From positions 1 through 24,923 of the forward strand of contig CAYYRN010000030.1 of NCBI GenBank assembly GCA_964474295.1: a DNA stretch of 24,923 bases, given 5' to 3'. The DNA is from SIG575 sp964474295 (GTDB lineage Bacteria; Bacillota; Clostridia; Oscillospirales; Acutalibacteraceae). This document shows positions 18,113 through 24,569 of the stretch, one piece after another (position 1 is the first letter of the stretch; each line of letters opens with the position of its first letter). Made by a program: the position numbers and the translations under genes. The notes beneath the pieces are model-generated. The model ran no database searches and was not told the DNA's origin. It worked only from the letters and a program-made list of their open reading frames with translations.

Positions 18113-18849
18113 AATGTTTAATTTTAGCGGCGGGGTATGCTACAAGGCTTTACCCGTTGACGGAAAATTTTCCGAAACCTCTTTTAGAGGTCGGCAATAA
18201 GACTATACTCGATTGGCTTGTTGACGATATCGATACGCTCGGTGAAATTGATGAATATATTGTGGTTTCAAATCATAAATATGCCGAACACTTTATTAAG
18301 TGGGCAAAATCAAAGAAGCAAAAGGTTACGGTTGTTGACGATTTAACCGAAACTAACGAAACACGTCTCGGTGCGGTTAAGGATATTCAGTTTGTTATAG
18401 AAAAGCTGTCAATTGATGATGATTTGCTTGTTATTGCAGGGGATAATGTCTTAGATTTCAGTCTGACAGAGTTTATAAAATATTTCCTTAATAAAAATGC
18501 TTCTTGTATTATGAGGTACTTTGAGTCCGATTCACAACGACTTTTGAAAAGCGGTGTTGTTACCTTGGAGGGAGAAAGCGACAAAGTGGTAAAAATGGCT
18601 GAAAAACCCTCTGTGCCGGAAACAAATTGGTGCTGTCCGCCTTTTTATTGTTACAAAAAGTCAGATATAAAGCTTGTAAAAAAAGGAATCGAGCAGGGGT
18701 GCGGAACAGATGCTCCCGGAAGCTTTGTTTCTTGGCTTTGTACTCAAGTTGACGTTTATGCAATGAAAATGCCCGGAAAACGTTATGATATCGGAAATTT
18801 AGAGAGCTATGATAAAGTAAGAAAAGAATATGTAGGTACAAAGAATTAA
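18109..18849 (+). CDS. Sugar-1-phosphate nucleotidylyltransferase
   Basis: The 246-residue enzyme joins a sugar 1-phosphate and an NTP to give an NDP-sugar and pyrophosphate. The RmlA/GlmU-type signature is present as LAAGYATRLYPLT (6-18) and FPKPLLEVG (21-29), and GDN at 111-113 supplies a metal-binding Asp. It lacks the C-terminal left-handed beta-helix of GlmU-type enzymes, so it is a single-domain form. The ATGA overlap with the kinase gene says that the two act in sequence: kinase product is its substrate. The base and sugar cannot be read from the sequence. No clear terminator follows; the next gene has its own promoter. Confidence 0.88.
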   Translation: MKCLILAAGYATRLYPLTENFPKPLLEVGNKTILDWLVDDIDTLGEIDEYIVVSNHKYAEHFIKWAKSKKQKVTVVDDLTETNETRLGAVKDIQFVIEKLSIDDDLLVIAGDNVLDFSLTEFIKYFLNKNASCIMRYFESDSQRLLKSGVVTLEGESDKVVKMAEKPSVPETNWCCPPFYCYKKSDIKLVKKGIEQGCGTDAPGSFVSWLCTQVDVYAMKMPGKRYDIGNLESYDKVRKEYVGTKN

Positions 18850-18919
18850 TACAGTACATATCTCAATTTCTTTAGTATGATAAGTTTTGTTTAAATTTGA
18901 AGAATTTTGTCGCAACGGA

Positions 18920-18948
18920 TTGAAACGTCAGAAGTTTTCGTGTATAAT
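18920..18948 (+). promoter_or_regulatory. Sigma-A promoter of the DnaD/DnaI-like operon
   Basis: TTGAAA (18920-18925), exactly 17 bases, and a consensus TATAAT (18943-18948) lie about 40 bases before the ATG at 18990. This is among the best promoter matches in the window. Confidence 0.8.
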
Positions 18949-18989
18949 TAAAAAATATTATTTTATTTTCTCCAAGGCAGGTATGAGTA

Positions 18990-20030
18990 ATGGAATTTAT
19001 AGTCAATCTTTCAAAATGGAATACTTCTTTTGCTGTGCCGGCTGAGGTGGTGGATAAGTACATTCGTCTGGCGGGTTCGGTTCAAATTAAAGTTATACTT
19101 TGGATGCTGCGACATTCCGCAGATGAAAAAAATATTGAAAAAATGTCCGAAGATATCGGCGTTTCTGCGGCTGACTGTGCCGATGCGTTAACGTTTTGGA
19201 CAGAAATGGGCGTGCTTGTAAAAGCGGATGGCATAGAAAATACCGCTGTGAATGTTGTCAAAAATTCAAATAGCGAAGCAAACACGAACATCTCTCCGAA
19301 AACATCCGAAAAACAGCAGCTTCCCGAAATTGAGGTTGTGAAACCGACTGTTGAACAAATTGTCGCAAGAGGGGACGAGAGTGAGGAAATCCGTTTCCTT
19401 TTTAACGAGGCACAGTTGAGGCTCGGAAAAACAATCGGTCACGATGGGCAGGCTGTTTTACTGATGATGCACGATGCTTACGGACTTCCCGTTGAGGTTA
19501 TTGTTACGATAATCGAGTATTGCGTGTCCGTAGGTAAAACGTCAACATCGTACATCGCAAAGATAGGTAAAGATTGGGGAGAGCGAGAAATCGACACCCT
19601 CGAAAAAGCAGATGAAATGATAAATGAATTGAAAACGGTCGATAACTTGTGGAATGAATTTCGTATGAGAACAGGAATTTCCACTCCTCGTCCGACTTCT
19701 GCACAGATGAAATATTTAAGCCGTTGGAAAAACGAATACGGCTTTAGTGTTGATATGATTTATCTTGCTTATGAAGAAACCGCAAATAACATTAATAAAG
19801 TAAGTTTTCAGTATATGGATAAAATTTTAAAGAATTGGTTTAAAGAGGGATTAAGCACTCCCTCCGATGTGGCAAGAGCAAAGCAGGAGCGTATGAACCG
19901 TACCGCTTTGCCGACAAACGCACAAGCAAGAAACACATCGAAAAGACAAACTTCTTATAATATTGATGAAATATTAAAGAAAAACGATGAAACCGAGCTT
20001 GTATACAAAAAGAGGGGGGATAACGGTTAA
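18990..20030 (+). CDS. DnaD-domain replication protein
   Basis: The 346-residue product belongs to the DnaD/DnaB primosome family of Bacillota, which remodels DNA and helps load the replicative helicase at origins or restart sites. Residues 1-90 form a winged-helix-like DnaD N-terminal domain, followed by a polar linker (about 91-125). Two DnaB_2-type domains follow, each ending in the Y-x3-I-x3-W signature: YIAKIGKDW (188-196) and YMDKILKNW (275-283). Two copies in tandem recall Bacillus DnaB as well as DnaD. AAGGCAGG stands 8 bases before the ATG. It overlaps the next gene by one base (TAATG), and that gene is a helicase-loader ATPase, which supports the role. Confidence 0.88.
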   Translation: MEFIVNLSKWNTSFAVPAEVVDKYIRLAGSVQIKVILWMLRHSADEKNIEKMSEDIGVSAADCADALTFWTEMGVLVKADGIENTAVNVVKNSNSEANTNISPKTSEKQQLPEIEVVKPTVEQIVARGDESEEIRFLFNEAQLRLGKTIGHDGQAVLLMMHDAYGLPVEVIVTIIEYCVSVGKTSTSYIAKIGKDWGEREIDTLEKADEMINELKTVDNLWNEFRMRTGISTPRPTSAQMKYLSRWKNEYGFSVDMIYLAYEETANNINKVSFQYMDKILKNWFKEGLSTPSDVARAKQERMNRTALPTNAQARNTSKRQTSYNIDEILKKNDETELVYKKRGDNG

Positions 20031-21007
20031 TGTCAGTGAATAAAGATATTTATTTGAAAGCAAAAGAAACAATCGAACGCAAACGTGCGGATGTTCAAAG
20101 AGAAACAAGTTTAAGACGTGAAGAGTGTAAAAAACGTTATCCGAAAATTGCCAATGCTTACAAAATTATGGCAGACACGGCTTTTGAGTGTGTAAAGGCT
20201 CTTGAATTGGGCGGTAATGCAAAAGATTTTATAGATGAATTGTCAAGAAAAAATCTTCAGGCACAACAGGAAATCAAGGATGTTTTGAAAGAAAACGGTT
20301 TGCCGGAGGATTATTTGAAAGAAAAATACAATTGCACTCTTTGTGACGATACAGGCTTCGTTGACGGCAAAATGTGCGTCTGCTTAAAAAACACAATACG
20401 TCAAATGACATACAGTGCTTTGTGTGATAAAATTCCTTTGGAAAAGTACAGCTTTGACGGTTTTTCTCTTGAGAATTATCCCGATTATCCCGATGAAAGC
20501 GGTATTGTTCCGAGAAAAAAGATGAAAACATATTTTGACTATTGTTTGAATTATGCAGAAGATTTCGGGACATCTTCGGGAAATATTCTTATGTACGGCG
20601 ATACGGGGCTGGGCAAAACTCATTTGTCACTTGCAATAGCGGGGGAAGCTGCTAAAAAAGGCTATTCCGTAATTTACGGTTCCGCACAGAATCTTCTTTC
20701 AAATTTGGAAAATGAAAAATTCGGCAGAAGTCCGCAGTCGGGTGCCGAACAGTCTATGCAGGATTGTGATTTGCTGATTATAGATGATTTGGGAGCTGAA
20801 TTTTCAACACAGTTTACCGTTTCGGCGGTATATAATATTATAAACACAAGGCTGATAACGTCAAAACCGACAATTATCAGCACAAATATGTCAATTGAAG
20901 AAATTGAGGACAGATATTCACAGCGTGTTGCTTCAAGAATCCTCGGCAATTATGTAATTATGAATTTCAGAGGCAAAGACGTGCGTGTTATTAAAAGAAA
21001 TATGTAA
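20030..21007 (+). CDS. DnaI/DnaC-like helicase-loader ATPase
   Basis: The 325-residue AAA+ protein is expected to load the replicative helicase, working with the DnaD-like protein encoded just before. An N-terminal helical part (1-95) leads to a zinc-binding-like Cys4 knot (C102, C105, C116, C118), as in DnaI. The ATPase domain has Walker A GDTGLGKT (190-197), Walker B LLIIDDLG (248-255), sensor 1 STNMS (284-288) and a probable arginine-finger SRI (302-304). An AGAGGGGGGA ribosome site lies just upstream of the overlapping start. IstB transposition proteins share the fold, but no IstA transposase is present and the Cys knot plus partner gene favour DnaI. Confidence 0.9.
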   Translation: MSVNKDIYLKAKETIERKRADVQRETSLRREECKKRYPKIANAYKIMADTAFECVKALELGGNAKDFIDELSRKNLQAQQEIKDVLKENGLPEDYLKEKYNCTLCDDTGFVDGKMCVCLKNTIRQMTYSALCDKIPLEKYSFDGFSLENYPDYPDESGIVPRKKMKTYFDYCLNYAEDFGTSSGNILMYGDTGLGKTHLSLAIAGEAAKKGYSVIYGSAQNLLSNLENEKFGRSPQSGAEQSMQDCDLLIIDDLGAEFSTQFTVSAVYNIINTRLITSKPTIISTNMSIEEIEDRYSQRVASRILGNYVIMNFRGKDVRVIKRNM

Positions 21008-21018
21008 AGGAAATTTTT

Positions 21019-21660
21019 ATGTCTATTCGTAACAGTAATTCAATACCCAAGAAGCCAAAGCTTCACTCATCAATATGGCTTTTTTGCAGACTGGCACTTT
21101 TGATTTGGGGTATTACGGAATTTTTGCTCGGCAACACAGTACAGTTTTTACAGTCGTTGTTTGCAATTGCGTTTACTTATCTTTGGGATATGTTTCAAAT
21201 GTGGGGCGGAAAATCGTTTATAACGCGGGTGCCTTTTTATTTGCAGACAGAATTAAACATTTTTATTTGCGTCGGCTGTGTGGTAGGCACTTCGCTGAAT
21301 TTGCATACCGATATTGAATTTACGGATATAATTCTCCATATTTTTGCAGGCATACTTTCACAAAGCTTTATGTTTGAACTTATTCCGCTAATTAACGGAA
21401 AAACAAGACAAACGGGTCCTGCAATGCAGGCAATGTTTTCTTTTACAGGGGCGCTTGCCATACTTGTCGGATGGGAAATTTACGAATTTACAATGGATAG
21501 ACTTTACGGAATGATTATGCAGCGCTCTTTTTTGTTTACGGAAAACGGATTGACCGATACTATGTGGGATTTGATTAACGGAACTGTCGGAGCATTGGCT
21601 TCGATGTTTTTCCTTGCCTTTTCGAGAAACGGAAAATTCAAAAGGAGAAAAGGAAAATGA
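21019..21660 (+). CDS. Integral membrane protein, YjdF (DUF2238)-like
   Basis: The 213-residue product has four to six hydrophobic segments (about 20-38, 43-58, 78-95, 103-123, 141-156, 187-202). Conserved-looking polar positions inside them recall the YjdF/DUF2238 family: H107 with G111 in LHIFAG, GWEIYEF (151-157) with Asp160, and DTMWDL (180-185). That family has no established function that I know of. AGGAAA precedes the ATG, 11 bases after the DnaI-like gene, and the stop overlaps the Xre gene by ATGA. The tight coupling to a regulator suggests co-regulation rather than a replication role. The family call rests on motif memory only. Confidence 0.6.
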   Translation: MSIRNSNSIPKKPKLHSSIWLFCRLALLIWGITEFLLGNTVQFLQSLFAIAFTYLWDMFQMWGGKSFITRVPFYLQTELNIFICVGCVVGTSLNLHTDIEFTDIILHIFAGILSQSFMFELIPLINGKTRQTGPAMQAMFSFTGALAILVGWEIYEFTMDRLYGMIMQRSFLFTENGLTDTMWDLINGTVGALASMFFLAFSRNGKFKRRKGK

Positions 21661-22055
21661 GCGTTGGTGAAACTTTAAAAAAAATCCGAGAAAAAAGCGG
21701 CTTGACGCAGGAACAGTTTGCCGACCGTATCGGTGTTAAAAGAACAACATATATTTCATACGAAACTTCAAAGACGAATCCCGAATTTGTTTTGGTTGCG
21801 AGAATTGCCGAAATGTTCGGTGTTGAATTGCAGGACTTTTTCGATGAAGAGGAGCATAACGGTTCAATACTTGAATTAAATTCGCAGGAGGTTAAATATC
21901 AATCCTCCGTTAAGGAAAAATTTCCGGGATTGTCGAGTGACGAAGTACTTTTGATTAAATATTTTCGTTCACTTGAAAAAAACGAAAAGACAGATTTTTT
22001 GGAGGAAATTAAAAATGATTATCTTGACAGAAAATGCGGCTTAAAATTTGAATAA
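21657..22055 (+). CDS. Xre/HTH_3-family transcription regulator
   Basis: The 132-residue protein has a Cro/C1-type helix-turn-helix at about 5-60: GETLKKIREKSGLTQEQFAD, then RIGVKRTTYISYE and the last helix VARIAEMFGVELQDFF. The remaining 70 residues are acidic and helical without a known sensor domain. It begins within the stop of the membrane protein gene (ATGA), so the two are translated together. It may repress its own operon, but I see no palindromic operator near the operon promoter. A phage-type repressor is possible, yet nothing else in the window is phage-like. Confidence 0.88.
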   Translation: MSVGETLKKIREKSGLTQEQFADRIGVKRTTYISYETSKTNPEFVLVARIAEMFGVELQDFFDEEEHNGSILELNSQEVKYQSSVKEKFPGLSSDEVLLIKYFRSLEKNEKTDFLEEIKNDYLDRKCGLKFE

Positions 22056-22073
22056 TTTTTAATTATTTATACA

Positions 22074-22102
22074 TTGACAAATCCGGTTTTGTATAGTAAA
22101 TT
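22074..22102 (+). promoter_or_regulatory. Promoter of the unknown lipoprotein gene
   Basis: A consensus TTGACA (22074-22079) and TAAATT (22097-22102) are separated by 17 bases, about 30 bases before the lipoprotein ATG. The -10 matches four of six positions. Confidence 0.55.
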
Positions 22103-22131
22103 ATTGTTATGTTTTTAAGGGGGATATACAA

Positions 22132-23055
22132 ATGAAAAGATTAATTGCAATTCTTTTGGCACTTTCAATGGTGTTTGCTTTTACATCATGTGCCGACAAG
22201 AATGAAGACGCAGACTCAACAAAACCAACGAATGAAAATACGAGTGATGTTGCCGACGATTTGCCTGTCGATGCGGAAAATCAAACAGAGGTTGTTACGG
22301 AAATTGTAACCAACGAAGAAGGCGAAACTGAAATAGTAACTGAAATAGTTACAAAGAAAAAAGATAAAAAAGAAGATGTCACAAAAGACGGCACAACTTC
22401 CAAAGAAGAAAAGACATCAAGTAAAAAAGAATCCACAACAAACAGTGAGCCGTCAAAATGGAATAAAAAGGAAGTTGTTTCTTTTTATAAGAAGGCTTGC
22501 TTAAAATCGTCCAAAGCGGTTTCAACTCAAACTATGGTTATGAGAAAGGATTCACTTCATGTTGACGGTGTGTCCGACGGTATACTTTCTTTTGCCGAAT
22601 TTATAATCAGAAATGTTATGAAGCTTCAGGAAACCGAAACAGAGGGTATAACCGGCGGTCATACAGAGCTTACCGCAGATGACTGTAAATCGGCCAAAGC
22701 ATACAAAAGCGGAAATTATACGGTTGTTGAAATGACAATGAAAAACCAAACTGACGGAATTTACGGAGACACTTATTCCGGTACGGTAGGTCACGCAATC
22801 AGCGTTGTCGGTGGTGTTGCTATGGTTGCCGAAAAGTTTTCCGATTGGGACGTAAATTATAAAGAGGCCGATATTAAAATTCATTATACCGATGCAAAAT
22901 TAAAGGTTAAGATTAACAGCAAAGGTGTTATTGAAAAAGGTACTTGGTCTTATGTTGTAACACCGAAAGTAAACGGTTTGGTAGTTGAGGGACTTAACGT
23001 TAACAATGCCGGTGCGGTTGTTGATTACAAGGTAGTAGTCGGCGGCGGTTTTTAA
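22132..23055 (+). CDS. Lipoprotein of unknown function
   Basis: The 307-residue product is a membrane-anchored extracytoplasmic protein. A lipoprotein signal peptide ends at FTSC with lipidated Cys20. A low-complexity linker follows (about 21-108), rich in Thr, Glu and Lys, with the repeated unit EIVT at 57-73. The C-terminal domain (about 110-307) is mixed beta with many Val, Gly and Lys and few Cys; I do not recognise it. An AGGGGGAT ribosome site precedes the ATG, and a promoter and a terminator bracket the gene, so it is transcribed alone. The linker type is common in lipoproteins of Ruminococcus relatives, which tells about lineage rather than function. Confidence 0.8.
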   Translation: MKRLIAILLALSMVFAFTSCADKNEDADSTKPTNENTSDVADDLPVDAENQTEVVTEIVTNEEGETEIVTEIVTKKKDKKEDVTKDGTTSKEEKTSSKKESTTNSEPSKWNKKEVVSFYKKACLKSSKAVSTQTMVMRKDSLHVDGVSDGILSFAEFIIRNVMKLQETETEGITGGHTELTADDCKSAKAYKSGNYTVVEMTMKNQTDGIYGDTYSGTVGHAISVVGGVAMVAEKFSDWDVNYKEADIKIHYTDAKLKVKINSKGVIEKGTWSYVVTPKVNGLVVEGLNVNNAGAVVDYKVVVGGGF

Positions 23056-23097
23056 AATTAATAACAGTCGGTATTACACATAATATCAAAATTTTTG

Positions 23098-23134
23098 GCT
23101 GCAAGCTTCCTAAAGGTGGCTTGCGGCTTTTTTT
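23098..23134 (+). terminator. Rho-independent terminator after the lipoprotein gene
   Basis: GCTGCAAGC (23098-23106) pairs with GCTTGCGGC (23119-23127), one pair being a wobble, and seven T follow directly (23128-23134). This is a classic intrinsic terminator about 45 bases after the lipoprotein stop. Confidence 0.85.
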
Positions 23135-23167
23135 GTTGTGGTGTAAGCAATTGTTTTGCAACTGATA

Positions 23168-23196
23168 TTGAATTTTTTGTAATTATTTGTTATAAT
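23168..23196 (+). promoter_or_regulatory. Sigma-A promoter of the SIS isomerase gene
   Basis: TTGAAT (23168-23173), 17 bases and a consensus TATAAT (23191-23196) lie about 33 bases before the ATG at 23229. Confidence 0.75.
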
Positions 23197-23228
23197 GCTG
23201 TTAAAGAAACAGAAACGGATTGATTTTT

Positions 23229-23849
23229 ATGAACGATATTTTTGAAAGGTACGAATGTTTGAACGTGTGCCGAGAAAGTATGGAAAAAGGCGTTCAAATG
23301 ATATGCGACACTTACATAAACGGCGGTAAGATTTTAGTGTGCGGAAACGGCGGAAGCTGTGCGGATGCTGAACATATTGTGGGCGAATTGATGAAAAGCT
23401 TTGTTTTGCCGAGAAAAATTCCGTCAAACGATTTTAAAAAGCTTGAAAATTTGCTGGGAGAGGAAGCCCGAGAATTTTATGATTGTTTGCAGTGCGGAAT
23501 CCCGGCATTTTCCCTTGCCTCTCAAACGGGAGTTATGACTGCATACAACAATGATGTAAATGCCGATATGGTTTATGCACAACTTGTTTATGCATCGGCT
23601 AAAGAAAACGATTTGCTAATCGGAATTTCCACATCAGGTAATTCCGTAAATGTCGTTAATGCGGTTAAGGTTGCAAAAGCCTTCGGAATAAAAACGCTTT
23701 GTTTAACAGGTCAAAAAAAGTGTGTGCTTGATGATTATGCAGATTGTATAATTAAAGTTCCGCAGACGGAAACCTACAAAATACAGGAGTTGCATCTGCC
23801 TGTATATCATTATCTTTGTCTTGAAGCTGAAAAGACACTGTTCAAATAA
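23229..23849 (+). CDS. SIS-domain phosphosugar isomerase, GmhA-like
   Basis: The 206-residue product resembles sedoheptulose 7-phosphate isomerase, which makes D-glycero-D-manno-heptose 7-phosphate. The phosphosugar loop CGNGGSCADAEH (38-49) and ISTSGNS (133-139) are intact. His49, Glu53, Gln186 and His194 fall where the zinc ligands of GmhA lie. Compared with E. coli GmhA there are about 25 extra residues around 60-90, with two Cys, a form I associate with Bacillota members. The ATG at 23229 is preferred to a TTG three codons upstream, though no strong ribosome site is seen for either. It has its own promoter, and no heptose kinase or phosphatase is nearby, so the exact substrate is open. 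Confidence 0.82.
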   Translation: MNDIFERYECLNVCRESMEKGVQMICDTYINGGKILVCGNGGSCADAEHIVGELMKSFVLPRKIPSNDFKKLENLLGEEAREFYDCLQCGIPAFSLASQTGVMTAYNNDVNADMVYAQLVYASAKENDLLIGISTSGNSVNVVNAVKVAKAFGIKTLCLTGQKKCVLDDYADCIIKVPQTETYKIQELHLPVYHYLCLEAEKTLFK

Positions 23850-23881
23850 TGTAGAAATTTATCTAAATTGTTAATAAACAG

Positions 23882-23910
23882 TTGACAATGTTCGATATTT
23901 GAGTTATATT
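23882..23910 (+). promoter_or_regulatory. Sigma-A promoter of xpt
   Basis: A consensus TTGACA (23882-23887), 17 bases and TATATT (23905-23910) lie about 36 bases before the GTG start. The leader would be under 30 bases, leaving no room for a purine riboswitch. Confidence 0.75.
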
Positions 23911-23945
23911 TAAAAGTATAAATTTGTAATTTAAGGTGTGGTTTG

Positions 23946-24518
23946 GTGAAGCTTCTGGAAGAAAGAATTGTAAAAGACGGAAAAGTTTTTCCCGGCAATA
24001 TTTTAAAGGTTGACAGTTTCCTTAACCACCAGTTGGATGTTGACCTTTTCAATGAAATGGGCAAAGAATGGTACAATCTTTTCAAAGATTCAAATGTAAA
24101 TAAAATTTTAACCATTGAAGCTTCCGGTATAGCAATTGCAAGCATTGTGGCACAGCACTTTAACGTTCCCGTTGTTTTTGCAAAAAAAAGCAAATCAAGG
24201 AATATTGCCGGTGATGTTTATTCTGTTACCGTACATTCGTTTACGCACGGAAATGATAATCAGATAATAGTTTCAAAAGACTTTTTAAATAAAGGCGACA
24301 GAATTTTGGTAATTGATGATTTTCTCGCTCAAGGGTGTGCGCTTAAAGGTCTTTGCGATTTGATAAAATCCGCAGGTGCAGAGGTTGTAGGTGCGGGAAT
24401 AGCGATTGAAAAGGCTTTTCAGCCCGGAGGAGAGCTTATTCGTTCTCAAGGAATACGTGTTGAGTCGTTGGCAAAGATTAAAGAAATGCGTGATGACGGC
24501 TCGATTGTGTTCTGTTAA
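23946..24518 (+). CDS. xpt: Xanthine phosphoribosyltransferase
   Basis: The 190-residue cytosolic enzyme converts xanthine and PRPP to XMP for purine salvage. It follows the Bacillus Xpt pattern through its length: KVDSFLNHQLD (21-31), TIEASGIA (56-63), VPVVFAKKSKS (74-84), the PRPP-binding loop LVIDDFLAQG (121-130) and IEKAFQPGGE (154-163), with RVESLAKI near the end. The start is taken as GTG at 23946, since AAGGTG (23933-23938) is 7 bases away; the TTG one codon earlier would be too close. The next gene is a BMP-type binding protein, a family that includes nucleoside transporters, which fits a purine theme. Confidence 0.95.
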   Translation: MKLLEERIVKDGKVFPGNILKVDSFLNHQLDVDLFNEMGKEWYNLFKDSNVNKILTIEASGIAIASIVAQHFNVPVVFAKKSKSRNIAGDVYSVTVHSFTHGNDNQIIVSKDFLNKGDRILVIDDFLAQGCALKGLCDLIKSAGAEVVGAGIAIEKAFQPGGELIRSQGIRVESLAKIKEMRDDGSIVFC

Positions 24519-24569
24519 TTTTGTTAGCAATTTTTTATGCTATAAATTAAAAAAACGGAGGAAAAAAGT

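Noticed and set aside
20030..21007. IstB transposition helper
   Set aside because: There is no IstA partner or terminal inverted repeat; the Cys4 knot and the DnaD-like neighbour favour a helicase loader.
18990..22055. Prophage or integrative-element replication module (DnaD, DnaC, Xre)
   Set aside because: No integrase, terminase, structural gene, excisionase or attachment-site repeat is seen, and the flanks are ordinary chromosomal-type genes.
16913..23849. A GDP-heptose pathway formed by the GHMP kinase, nucleotidylyltransferase and GmhA-like gene
   Set aside because: The kinase lacks the G-G-G-T-D type motif 1 of HddA, no GmhB phosphatase is present, and the SIS gene has a separate promoter several kilobases away.
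23850..23945. Purine riboswitch before xpt
   Set aside because: The promoter is at 23882-23910, leaving too short a leader for the roughly 70-base aptamer, and I see no matching three-helix core.
24519..24569. Terminator between xpt and the BMP gene
   Set aside because: TAGCA and TGCTA can pair over only five positions and no T-run follows.
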